From positions 1,702,014-1,766,013 of the forward strand of contig NW_020194558.1 in the NCBI RefSeq assembly GCF_002865645.1: 64,000 bases of DNA. Reading direction: 5' to 3'. Each line of letters begins with the position of its first letter. The first letter of the stretch is position 1. The stretch is from Hyaloscypha bicolor E. Its lineage: Eukaryota; Ascomycota; Leotiomycetes; Helotiales; Hyaloscyphaceae. The position numbers and the translations under genes are program-made. The notes under the pieces were generated by a model, which was not told where the DNA came from, did no database searches, and saw nothing but the letters and a program-made list of their open reading frames with translations. Positions 43,712 through 54,597 of the stretch are shown here, piece after piece.

Positions 43712-44613
43712 ACGGCCAGGCAACTGATTTCTTGCTGAACCTTTGCTCCTTTTTAGGATAAGGACACAGTAGGATTTCGTGTGCTCTGGATCGTGTTTCC
43801 GTTAAACTGCAGTTGTAATTTGGCAGCTCTTGTCTCCAACTCCCTGCTGGTGCGAAGCCCTGCCAATTTCTTCTTTTCCTTCAATGTAAACGGGGCAATA
43901 CTGGGCAGGACTGCATCGGCAGCGGCATTCGTGTTTCGGATCGCTTCAGCGGGGTTTCTGTGTACATACAGACCTATAAATACGAACCAATGATGTCCAA
44001 AATTGACTTCAATCAATGAATGAAGTGATTGATCCCGCCATTGTCTGATATGAGAGGCTGAACAGTGGAGATGTTGCCATGTCCAGTGTCAAGTGACATT
44101 TCATTCGGGCTTTCGAATCTATACCAGGGGCCGCATTAGCAAGTGCAAATGCAAATAGTAAAAGCCAGATTTTCTCTCTTTAAGAGAGCGCATTCTTTTA
44201 ATACCCTTAGAGGTAAGATAATAGTCTTTAATCTTAGGGGGGACCCCCTGACCCCCCCTTAAGCCTCCGGCTACCGGTCAAATATTTCTCTAGGTCATGT
44301 GACAGTGACATTTTTCTATCACGTGAGTTTTTGCCACACCAGCCCGCCGCGCGTAACCAAAAAAACCCCAGCTTCCGACAAGTCTAAATCAAGCTTTTAA
44401 TAAAGTTCATATTTTCAAACGTCAAACCCGGGAGCGGGGTTGGATAGGGGCTGAAGTTTAGATCCCTGGCCGGAAATCGTGTCAAGTGGCAGGTGCGGTT
44501 GGTAAACGGAACCTCCAGCCCGTGCCTCGAAAAATGGTCCTTGGTGGCCACTGCGAGCCGGCGAGTCCTGCAAGGCAACCTTCTCGCCGTCCTCCCGCTC
44601 TTGTATCGCATTT
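43712..44613. other. intergenic region with inverted-repeat remnant
   Basis: 902 bases between the TOS1-like gene and the convergent membrane-protein gene. Most holds no feature, but 44150-44340 contains compact hairpin-forming sequences, annotated separately. Confidence 0.5.
44170..44290. repeat. hairpin-rich sequence, possible repeat remnant
   Basis: CTCTCTT/AAGAGAG (44174-44188) forms a 7-bp stem around one base. A few dozen bases later CTTAGGGGGG faces CCCCCCTTAAG with a nested GGGGGACCCCC (44233-44262). Such nested inverted repeats in a gap with otherwise ordinary composition suggest a small mobile or repetitive element fragment; its family is not recognised. Confidence 0.35.
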
Positions 44614-47024
44614 TCATAGCCATCTAGCGATGCCATATTGCGCTCCTTTCCTCAAAGGCTTAACCTCCCCGTCAACGCCGAACCCAGCCCTCTTAACACC
44701 TGCGTCCCCTCTCCCCACAAACTCGCCAAACCGGATCTTCAGCTCCCTGAGCTCACGCGGCGCGTTTTCGTCTCCTCCCAGGCAGCCCCCGGCCGCAGCA
44801 CGGTCGAGAGCCGCGCTCCCAGTGGACGTGGCGATGATTTGCATGAAGCCGCCGTCGGTGGCGGACACGCCGTTGCGGATCAGCGCTGCGAAGCCCAGAA
44901 TGATGAAGGGGAGTGCTGCTGCAAGGGTGATGAAGTAGGGGAGGATGAGGACTAGGGGCTGCGAGAAGGAGTAGACGTTCACGGAGTCGATGACTGTGGC
45001 GTTGACTTGTGTGGACCATTGGTTGTACGCCATCATCACTGACATAGTGATGTTTATCAATTGGTCATTGAGAGTTGTTTGGTTGACGATGAATTGTGGC
45101 TTTCCTGAGTCGGCAACTGGCTGGAGATTGTCGAAGGCAGTGTTGAAGCGGGTCCGCTCGATGATGACCCCTTGGATACCGTCGGCTCTAGCTAGAGAGA
45201 AGTCAGAGAAGTCTTTGATTGCGTGCTTGGAGTATGGGGTACTTGCCTGGTACAGATGCTGTGCCACTGACGGAATTGCTCCATCCAATTCCTTCCATGA
45301 ATCCTGGCGTTGTCGTGCTGTTCATGGTATTGGCAGTTGGAGATGGATAGCCTGTGAAGTTCCCATCGATGTAGTATAGCATAGAATCGATGATCTGGCA
45401 ATGCTGCAGATCGCGATATACAGCTTTCGCAGAGTCGCTCCAGTTTGCTGGAGTGGTTCCGAAGTCGAATCCTTTGGGAAGCCCAATCCCAGGGACGGAT
45501 ATCGTGTTTTCATAGGTGGGGGGAATCAAATTGACGAGTTTGTCGATTGGTTCTGCGATGATGCTCCTGGAGTGCACGCTGTTGATGTATTGGTGGTTAA
45601 TAGTGTACTTGGCACGCTGAAAACTACATTTCACGTTGTCTGACAGGGCTAGAACGGATGTGTTTGAACTATCGGTCAAGGCGGCTTCGTTGGCCAACAG
45701 TGGGTAAAGTGTCGTGCCGTTATAGTAGTTGGCAGAGTAGGTTCCTTTGTTTGGAAGAGGGGGACCTGGGCCGGCAATTTTGCCAGGGTCATAAACAGAC
45801 GCTTGGTAGATGTTCATACTCAAGTTGCCCACCAGGCCCACATCAGTTTCGTAAAATGTTGTGTTGTGCCAATCTGCCGACGTGGAATGCTCGCAGCCAA
45901 GGTATGGACCTTCAAATTCCATTATATAGCTGCAGTTGACTCCACAGATTGACGGCATTGGAAGAGCCTCCCCGCTGACCATGACTTGGTATGTCATTCG
46001 AAGGAGGAGGTTATCGTAAGCTGCATTAGCTATGCTACTACAAACAAAGCATCAGCAAGCCTTCTTTCTCAGTGGAACACTGAAGGAATAAATTACGCTC
46101 TTCTGAAGGAGTTCGTGTCCTCCCCAAGTTCTATTGGCATCAATGCGAACTTCTGCGCCTCAACTCCAGAGCCATTTCCCATCTATCACACACAACAGTC
46201 AGTACCAACCCCAAGAGCTTCAGTTTGAGCGGCTATTTCTCCACAATGCTATACATACAAAGGATGCGTTGAATGAGGGAGCCGGCATGACCTTATAGTG
46301 GATCGCCTGGCTTGTGATCACACTGATGGCACCTGGGGGAAAGCCTGTCACCACCTGCGTGCCCCATATGAAAATCGCCAAAGCACACAAAGAGGGAGTC
46401 GCTGCATATGCGGTATATTTGAAAAGGTGGACAGGATTTGTCCGCAGGCAGAACAGTAGCTCAATGGTCGATACCTTCATCGAGTAGGCTCGTAGGAGAT
46501 GCCAGAGATACTGAGTGAAGGCAACGGCCATGGATCCGCGAATGGCAAATCCGAAAGCATTGGACAGAATGTTAGAAGTGGTTGCGACATATGATTGACG
46601 GACCAACGGGTGAGCCCCGTCTGCAGGTTTCCGGTCGATATAGTGGAAAAGAAGGTAATGAGCGACAGCGATCCCGAGAGCTGCTTGGTGTCAGCTCAAG
46701 ACACCTCCCGGGCGGATTGTTTTTCATACCAAAACAGTAGTTTGCAGTCATCAAAGCTGGTATCTTCCATCCGATCCCCCAGCTGGACGTGATTAAAGTA
46801 GGTTCATTCTGTGCTGGGCCTGAGCCCGCTATCTCTCTCGATATGAGGGAAACATTGCTGGGGTAACTCTCTGTCTCTAGAGGGACTGTGCGGTATTTGA
46901 TGCCGTTCTTCTCATTTGGTAAGGCCCTGCTACCCACAGTCTTCCTTGGAATGGGAGAAATCTCGCTGATACCAGTTGTAGTCCGTCCAGGAACAGGATT
47001 GTACCTTGTCCCGTTTCTCGACAT
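44614..47024 (-). CDS. polytopic membrane protein with large extracytoplasmic domain, unknown function
   Basis: Five exons on the minus strand, 46730-47024, 46259-46680, 46097-46182, 45247-46037 and 44614-45191, give 723 aa from the ATG at 47024. N-terminal spans are GWKIPALMTANYCFALGIAVAHYLLF, a segment around residue 140-160, and TPSLCALAIFIWGTQVV. A long Asn-glycosylation-rich, Cys-containing loop follows (VNCSYIMEF, NTTFYETDVGLVGNLSMN). A last span, PLVLILPYFITLAAALPFIILGFAAL, precedes a cytoplasmic tail with NGVSATDGGFMQIIATSTGS. This is the plan of a large Pezizomycotina family sometimes mislabelled formylmethionine deformylase-like. Intron 4 can be read as GC-AG (consensus AG/GCAAGT) or as GT-AG shifted by four bases, both in frame and giving the same length. 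Confidence 0.75.
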
Positions 47025-48466
47025 GTTTGCCAACCGAGCTCATATGCGCAGGCGGAGAAGCATCACACCCGAAAATTGTATTTAAAACAAGACAAATCTC
47101 AACGAGACGAAAGCAAGATCTTGAAGGCCAGCAAGCCGGAGGCCAACTTTAAGATAAAGCTCGGCCACTTGGGTTTTAACCGCGACATCCATGTCACTTG
47201 TTGTTGTACACACAGGGTTTCGAGAGCAACTCATCGCAAAGATGGCGAAGATCGTTCAAGAGCAGCTGGGGTTTCATCCACTGATTGGACGAGTATTCTT
47301 CCTGCATAGAATCTTGCATCAAAGTCTCCTTTCAGAATAAGCGAGCGAATAAAAGGCATATCTTGCCGCGAGCAACAGGAACAAAAGCGAGGTTCTGGGT
47401 CCTCGGCCACTTCAGTGATCGATGTTCCAAAAGTTCAACATTGAGTACAGGCAAAGTTCGAGGTCACACGGTATGGACCCAGGGCAACGGTTCGTCCCGG
47501 AGGAGAACGGCCTTCATTGGAAGAGCAATCGCCATCGAGTTCGAACATCTTCTAAAAGCACTACGGGGCAATCTCAGAACGGCTCGAGATGGTTCAGATC
47601 ATCAGGGAATCGCAGACTTGCAGCTCTTGAAACACGATACAGGCGATGGGGTCCAAAATAGAAATTAGGCGCTCTTTCCTCGGCTAATTGGATTCTTGGA
47701 CCAGGGTCGGGTCGTTCTTTTTCAGGCATTTCGTATGCGTACTTTAAACAAGTCATCGAGCTTCGGAGAAGTGTTGGCCGTCACGTAAAGCTTCAAGATC
47801 AAACACTTATTGCTTGGTCAGCCAGGGTGCAGACCTCGCCCCGTCCATGCATTTGCAATCCACCCAATCAGCATCACAAACGTCATGATCCACTACTCGA
47901 AATCTCGGTATCATCCAGAGGCGGCAGGGAGGCGGCAATATTTTGCTTATGAAATCGGGGATCCTCGCGGATTCGGTCTCGGTGTTGGGCGCTACTCTGG
48001 AGCCCGAAGTCCCTTTCATTGGCGCAATTCGCCTTGAACCCCTCTTCGACATCGCGGCCTCGCAACTTATTGCTCGCGACGTTTCCATGACCTAGATGGC
48101 GTGGAGGCTTGGTGAGCTAACGATTTGTAAGTTGCGCATGCTCACTCCAAATTCGGGAACGTTGTCCCGCGAATCTGCCTGTTGAGGGTACAGATGCAGT
48201 GGATTCAAGCCTTTCAAGTCCAGGATCAACCGAGCACCGATGGCTTGATACTCAAGAGAAACCAAAGGTATAAGTATCATCGTCGTGCTGTTCCTTAATA
48301 CCTCTATTCATCACTCCCATCCTTCTACATTTCACATTTTCCTTCAGTCTTCAACAGCTCTAGACCAACTCATCTGTGACATAAAGTCGATTTCATCATC
48401 CGAACCCTCAAACCGATCATCAATCTCAATAAAACCACCATATTCCTAAAGCCTAGATCCTTTGCA
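47025..48466. other. intergenic region, no gene recognised
   Basis: 1.44 kb between divergently transcribed genes. Small frames (for example 47285-47668 plus) show no motif. The last 200 bases before 48467 are CT/CA-rich as in a leader. Confidence 0.5.
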
Positions 48467-49631
48467 ATGGCAACCAAGAAGATTCTTGTGGTTTTTGGAG
48501 CCACCGGTGTTCAGGGAGGCTCAGTCGTCAAGGCAGTTCTCGGGGATGCCAAAATGAGAGAGAGCTGGACCGTCCGAGGAGTAACCCGTGATGTGTCAAA
48601 GCCATCCGCCAAGGAGCTGGAGTCACTGGGTGCCGAGACAGTAGCTGTGAGTTGCAAAGTTCAAAATTCGGATCCAGGAGCTAACCCCATGTTCTACAGG
48701 CCGATTTGAACAATACTTCCACGCTGAAAGGCGCCATGAAGGATGCTTATGCGGTTTTTGCTGTTACCAATTATTGGGAGAGCAGGAGCGCTGAGGTCGA
48801 AATGACCCAGGGAAAGGGTATGGCAGACGCTGCCAAGGTATGAATTTCAACTTTCCAATTTCGGAAATATTTATCTAATCAAGCCCGAACAGGAAGCTGG
48901 AGTTCAGCATTTCGTGTGGAGCAGCTTGCCTGAGGTCAAAGAGCGTAAGTATCACCTCGATTTATTCTGGACTCTACTGACCCTCGCAGATTCTAAGGGC
49001 GTTCTCGAGCACGTCGAGCACTTTGATTCCAAGGCCCACATCGAGCAGTACATCCGGATATCGGGGCTTCCTGCATCCTATTTTATGCCTGGATTCTACA
49101 TGTCCAACATTCCGGGTGGGATGTTCAGACAAGCACCTCCCAACAACGACTGGACATTTGCTCTCCCAATTCCTGGCTCTACACCAATTCCACTTCTTAA
49201 CACCGCCGATGACACCGGGAAGTTCGTCAAAGGCATCTTGAACAACCGCGAGAAGACACTCGGAAAGCGCATCTACGGTGCTACAGACTATTACACCATT
49301 GACGAGATTGTGAAGGAGTTCAAGGAACAATATCCTGAGGCTGGAAAGACCGCAAAGTCTGCTGAGTTACCTCATGACGTCTTCAAAGGCATCATGATGA
49401 AGACTGGAGCCCCAGAAAAGAGCGCCGAAGAGCTGTTGCAAAACATGAGGTTGATGAATGAATTTGGTTACTACTTCGGAGCTAGCTTGGATGAAAGCCA
49501 TTCTGTAAGAGAAGATTGTCCGCAGCAGTTATGAGAACAGAGTGCTGACATTAACTTAGATCGTGAGCGATAAATTGACGACGTGGAAGGAGTTCATGCA
49601 AATGGCTCCAGCTTTTGCTGAATTGAAGTAA
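48467..49631 (+). CDS. NmrA-like NAD(P)-binding protein
   Basis: Five exons, 48467-48646, 48700-48837, 48893-48944, 48990-49504 and 49560-49631, give 318 aa. The Rossmann motif is VVFGATGVQGGSVVKA (residues 8-23), with VRGVTRD next and ADLNNTSTLKGAMKDAYAVFAVTNYWE after the first intron. The NmrA/HSCARG-type segment HFVWSSLPEV...HFDSKAHIEQYIRISGLPASYFMPGFYMSN is intact. NmrA family members are atypical short-chain dehydrogenases that sense NAD(P) and regulate nitrogen genes or act as redox sensors; this one is not clearly NmrA itself. The last exon encodes only IVSDKLTTWKEFMQMAPAFAELK. All splice phases agree. Confidence 0.9.
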
Positions 49632-50045
49632 GGAGTGCAATGCGAAAAAGAAGAAAAAATACAATATTGTATGAATCTATTTGATCTTAATCAAAGTATT
49701 TTCGAAATATCTTCAAGTACTCTGAGTCACGTGCTGGAAGTGCCATTTTAAAGCTGGACACCGTCTCAAGCACTATGATTTTTAACATGATGCAAAGCTC
49801 TGAAATTCACTAGACGGTTCCAGTGTTGGTTCTTTCACGGGGTGGCCCGGATTAGAACAGGATGGTGCGCTTTTCGCATCCAAATTTCAAAGCCGTAGCT
49901 AGAGGGCTAGACTTGTCAATTGATGCTTCAACGGTCACAATTTAAATCGGCTATCCTTCTCGACGAAGTTTGTAAGTTATGATCATCTCCCTCTATTCAA
50001 GGCATGTCTTCACATTGATTCAAACAGAAGCCACAATGCCATACG
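49632..50045. other. intergenic region, no gene recognised
   Basis: About 400 bases after the NmrA-like gene; moderately AT-rich, nothing specific seen. Confidence 0.5.
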
Positions 50046-50911
50046 TCGAGTTCAAACCGGTGCGAGGACAAAGATACTCCCAAACAGGACTCCAGACGAG
50101 ATCAAATGTTCCCATTACGAAATTACGGAGGTTGAAAGACAAATCAATCTTTCCGAATCTACCAAATCCTACATCTGAAAGGTGAGTAGTCATCTTTGTT
50201 TACTCCGGCTTGCGAACCTGAGAAACCATGATCGTGGATGCCACTTTTTGTACAGTACAGAGACAAGGCTGAGCACGAGCTTTCTTCCTTTCCTCGAAAA
50301 GATTCCACGCGCTACGAAGAGTTAGTTTCCATCAAAGAAAGGCTCTGCAAGGTGATAACCCTAATCATTTTTTTGCGCTACTTTGTCCAGTTCTCTCCGA
50401 ATTCTCAGCTTCGTTCCAAAGCACTCGCACTCGACAGCTAAAAGAGCATGGGATGCACAACGAAGTGTGGTCCTCCACCCCCAAAACTCTCCACCACGAG
50501 TACCACGACTATCGCAATCAACAAAGTGTGTCCCGCACTATACCTCCTCTGATCGAGATACTCTGTTCGGTCACTTGACGGTCCTTCCAACAACTGCTTG
50601 GCTACATCTCAAACTTTCATACCTGCCCTTTTGATTTCAAGATTATCGAGGAGCAGCTCTGGGAATATCGATGCACGAATACCAGGGATCTAGTGGAGGA
50701 CCATTGGGCGGTCAGTCAAGGTTTCCTGAAGATAGTTGCAAATTCGGAAGATATTGTGAAGGAGGTCTTGCCCGCCATCGAGAGATCGCATGATATCTAT
50801 TCCGAGGTGGTGAGGGGGCGAATGGCGAATGGAGGTCAGGGCGATGCGTTTCTGAAAGCCTATTCTTGTGCGAGACGGGACCAGAGCTCGGAAATAGACA
50901 TGGAAGAATGA
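50046..50911 (+). pseudogene. remnant of an unknown multi-exon gene
   Basis: Three segments read as coherent protein. First is a helical stretch, TPDEIKCSHYEITEVERQINLSESTKSYI, ending at an in-frame TGA (50176-50178) just before a good donor (50182). After the acceptor at 50255 the same phase continues YRDKAEHELSSFPRKDSTRYEELVSIKERLC. A further segment, LSEFSASFQSTRTRQLKEHGMHNEVWSSTPKTLHHEYHDYRNQQ, needs a one-base shift. The last, EEQLWEYRCTNTRDLVEDHWAVSQGFLKIVAN... to a stop at 50911, is clean. The TGA could be a mutated CGA. I do not recognise the family; helical, no signal peptide. Decay is inferred from these breaks. Confidence 0.35.
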
Positions 50912-50961
50912 TTAACAGGAGGAAAATTTAGAACTTTCTATGACAACCCAGAAATGAGAAA

Positions 50962-51234
50962 GTGATTGGTATCGAGTTAACCCTTCGAGTCAAAGTCGGC
51001 AAGCAAAGGCGTTGGTATCCTCACATCCCTTGCAAAAAGAGGCGCGAATTGCTAATACTTGATTTAGAAGACAATGGAGCCATGGTAATGACGGATATCG
51101 AAATAGCTTATTCGTTCTACAAGGTATGCAGCCCGTTTATCTACGATTTCACCCCGAACTCAATTCTCCGTGGCGCAGTGGAGGTCGACTTCTCAATTTC
51201 GGGCCTCCACATTCAGATCTCGGACTATGCGTAG
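50962..51234 (+). other. short open frame, possible exon of an unknown gene
   Basis: An open frame of 90 codons (GIELTLRVKVGKQRRWYPHIPCKK..., DIEIAYSFYKV...). A possible donor after SFYK (51124 region) suggests part of a spliced gene, but no start codon or partner exon could be fixed. It may belong with the preceding remnant. Confidence 0.2.
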
Positions 51235-51783
51235 AGTTAATAGTGCTGGCATTATAATGTTCGCTTTGTTAATGTACTGCGCCACGATTTAATACGGTGT
51301 GTAGTCTCAACAGTGACAAATAGCTGGGCACGTTTCAATCATCCGGCGGCTGGAGACACAAATCGTATTTAACCAACTTGCAACATCACTTGGTTCGGCC
51401 TGGAGTGGTGAATCCTCGGGATTTATAGGCTTCTCTGCACCTATGTGAGATGAAATGTGTCTACAAAAGCCCCTATTCCAACATTATCGAGTCGCACAAA
51501 CTTGAAAAGAGAACCAGATCAGCACATCCAGTGGGCTATGGGGAAATATAAATAAGGATAGCCCCCAGAATTCTTTCTCCTCTAAGTGGCGATGCTTACA
51601 ACTTCCAGGATCAGCCTTGGAGTGAGATATTCCATCAGTCTTCGAAAATACGGCATCTTACTCTCGGTTGTTTCTGGGCTTTCGTTACTCACACGCTCGC
51701 GACTGTCATTCCTCGAGATAATTCAACCTCTCTGGCAACTTCTTTAGCAACTTTTTCCACAAAACTCGTCTGTCTCATCAGAA
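51235..51783. other. intergenic region, no gene recognised
   Basis: About 550 bases with a TATA-like run near 51540-51560 (AAATATAAATAAGG) that may have served the gene fragment downstream. No other feature was recognised. Confidence 0.4.
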
Positions 51784-52303
51784 ATGCCAGCGACAACGGT
51801 ATCTTCACAAACGAGTTCAACGTCATTACCCTTCTGCCATCCATCTCCATGCATACCCATGTGTCACTGGACCCCCGGTCCGACATGCACCATGGCACCA
51901 ACGATTTCTACCTCTCTCTCCGCTGGCGGCCCTGCCGTGACCGCTGGAGGGAAAACATACTCTCTGGCTTTAAGGTGGATCGTCAGCCATTATTGATGGC
52001 TCAACCGAAGCTGTTTCACAAATTGAAAAAAGCCATGTGATGGTATACACAATCGATTCTCAAAGCCTGATAGCTGGGGGGCCGGCTACTACTGTATCTG
52101 CATCGGGGGTGAGTCTTGGCCCTGATGGACACAGCATTGTTATTAGTTGTAGTGTGACAAAGGATGCGAGTGCGTGGTTAGGAAACTCTGGAGCCTCTGG
52201 TACCTCGAGGAAGAGTGGCTCGGCTTCTGCGTCGCGAAGGTGGTGGAAGAGCAGAGGGAATACCATCGAGTTTATGGTTAGTGGTCGTATTTATACTGCT
52301 TAG
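51784..52303 (+). pseudogene. frameshifted fragment of a Ser/Gly-repeat surface protein
   Basis: Two frames carry the repeats typical of fungal secreted or GPI-type glycoproteins: SLSAGGPAVTAGGKTYSLA up to about 51970, then GSSAIIDGSTEAVSQIEKSHVMVYTIDSQSLIAGGPATTVSASGVSLGPDGHSIVI in another frame to the stop at 52303. Removing one base near 51975 joins them into one reading of two AGGPA...SL repeats. The C-terminus has a Ser/Gly-rich tail and a hydrophobic-looking but charged end (WWKSRGNTIEFMVSGRIYTA). No signal peptide is visible at the first ATG, so the 5' part is lost or elsewhere. The function is unknown. Confidence 0.45.
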
Positions 52304-53148
52304 AGTTGGGGAAATTCTATAAGAGATATATGCTGTAGCAAATACTGTGGTTGTAAGGCGGTACAAGTGCATGTACAGAGAGCTTAATCACGCTCGGATG
52401 CGTGCTAAAAGAGTGAGCGTTCAGTCATGTGATGCTTTGCACGTGACAAGGCATTGTTCAAATAATTCCTGAGACAATAATACTTAATATATAACAACAC
52501 TTTATAATGTATCAACTATAAAATTTGGCTATTTCATTAATAAGAAGACCCAAGGATTTGAGAAGCTAGGATTGGTAGTGGCGGAAGTATAACTAGTTTT
52601 TCCAACTTTTGCTTCTGTAAAGTGCTAAAGCCAGGAGGCCTATTGACAATCAGGAGGCAATAATAACCGACGAGAAATGTCAGATGAAATGTATTCCTCA
52701 CTTTATCAAGTGTGCTTGTCCCAAGATAGTCGCGGCATTCCCACTTTTTGACATCCCCCATGTGGAGGTGCGATTTGAGCCCCATTGGCCGAAGCCGAGG
52801 TCCGTCGTTGCCAGCCACAAGGGGACATTCGAGATGGACCACTGGCAAAAAGAAAATAGACTGAACTTCATTTTGAAATTCTCCTTGTGAGCTCACCATA
52901 ATCAGTTCGTTTCTCCTTAGAAATTTTCATTACAACCGGCTTCGATTTCCTACAGTGGCGGAACTCTGCAGCAAACCCCGCAGAAATTGTCACATCCAAA
53001 GGCTCGGCTTTCGCCTCTTAACGTCACGAGCTTTCTAGTCGCAAATCATCACAACCTCAACAATTCAACCTCCACTCGACGACACGGACGACAAGTCTCG
53101 AAGGCCCACAGAGGCCACTTAGCAGAGGATAGAACTGCACCTCAGAGG
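52304..53148. other. intergenic region, no gene recognised
   Basis: 845 bases. The part 52440-52560 is AT-rich. A minus-strand frame at 52537-52899 shows no motif. The last 200 bases are the probable PEX13 promoter and leader. Confidence 0.5.
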
Positions 53149-54597
53149 ATGGCGACAACATCACCGCCAAAACCTTGGGAAAGAGGTGGAGCTGCGGGCG
53201 CAAACACAGGTTTGTTATTCTCCCATCAGCCTGTGATATTCACGTCCGATTGACAAAAGCTGACCCTGCAACCAATTCTCTAGCCATGTCATCTTCAGTA
53301 GCTTCCTCTACGGGCTTCTCAGCATCAACTCCACAATCCTCTGCCTTATCATCCTCCTCGACCTCATCGTCGGCGCCCGCTGTTCCCGAACGGCCCTCGA
53401 CTCTCACATCTGCTGTCAACAGAAACGCCTCGGCGTACTCTCCTTACGGTACCCCTGGAATTGGAGGCATGGCGTCTCCTTACGGTGGGATTGGCTCTGC
53501 ATACACTTCTCCATACTCCAGAATGGGAGGCTACGGCGGCTACGGCTCTGGGATGTATGGAGGGATGGGTGGGATGGGTGGAATGGGAGGGATGGGAGGC
53601 TATGGCTCAATGTATGGAGGTGGCATGTACGGTGGGGTGGGAGGGATGCAAGGAGATCCAAACAACCCGAACAGTTTAACCCACGGCTTTACGCAGAGCA
53701 CGCAGGCGACTTTCCAGATTATCGAGAGCATTGTTGGCGCTTTTGGAGGGTTTGCGCAGATGTTGGAGAGCACATACATGGCTACGCATTCCAGCTTCTT
53801 TGGTGAGTTGCTAAATCCAGCCAAATATGATTCCACTAACAATTGTAGCAATGGTATCCGTAGCCGAGCAGTTCGGTAACCTCAGAAATACCCTTGGATC
53901 GATTCTAGGAATATTTGCAATACTGCGTTGGATGAGGACTTTATTCGCCAAGCTCACAGGACGGCCACCTCCAGCAGACGCCACAGCATTGACACCCAGT
54001 GCCTTTGCCAAATTCGAAGGGAAGAAGTTTCTCCCGGATGGCTCCCCCGCCAGTCCTCCACGACCAAGCAAGAAGCCTTTCTTGTTTTTCTTGGCCGCAG
54101 CTTTTGGCCTCCCATACCTGATGGGTAAACTCATCAAAGCACTCGCGGCATCCCAAGAAGAGGAGCAGCGAAGATTAGCAGCCGCTGGTCAGATAGGACC
54201 AGACGGTCAACCTATACAACAAATCGATCCTTCGAAACTGCCATTTTGTAAGGTGTTATACGATTTCACGCCTGAGACAGGAGCCGCTGTGCAGGGTGTT
54301 GACCTTGAGGTCAAGAAGGGTGACTTTGTTGCTGTTTTGAGCAAGAGTGACCCAATGGGCAATCCGAGCGAGTGGTGGAGATGTCGAGCCCGCGATGGAC
54401 GAATGGGATACTTACCAGGAGTCTACCTTGAAGAAGTCCAGAGACGACCAGGGCAAGCAGTTGCAGAGATCAAGAGTGCGAGTCAGAGTGGAAGTCGGAC
54501 GAATAGTATGACGAGCCAGAGCGCGAAACCGCCGGTGCCAGGAAAGGCGGGTGATATGAGTGTAGAGAGCTTTCAGAAGAGTCAGTTCTACTCGTAG
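53149..54597 (+). CDS. PEX13: peroxisomal membrane docking protein peroxin-13
   Basis: Component of the peroxisomal import docking complex, binding Pex14 and Pex5. Three exons, 53149-53209, 53284-53802 and 53849-54597, give 442 aa. The N-terminus MATTSPPKPWERGG is the conserved Pex13 start. A Ser/Pro stretch and a Tyr/Gly-rich repeat (GGYGGYGSGMYGGMGGMGG) follow. The membrane part includes THGFTQSTQATFQIIESIVGAFGGFAQMLESTYMATHSSFFAMVSVAEQFGNLR, LGSILGIFAIL and KPFLFFLAAAFGLPYLMGKL. The SH3 domain spans about 323-390 (FCKVLYDFTPE...EWWRCRARDGRMGYLPGVYLEEV). All joins keep phase. The YG-rich segment is of the type proposed to form a meshwork in the peroxisomal pore. Confidence 0.96.

Noticed and set aside
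48974..49330. 118-codon minus-strand frame opposite the NmrA-like gene
   Set aside because: Antisense shadow of a well-supported exon.
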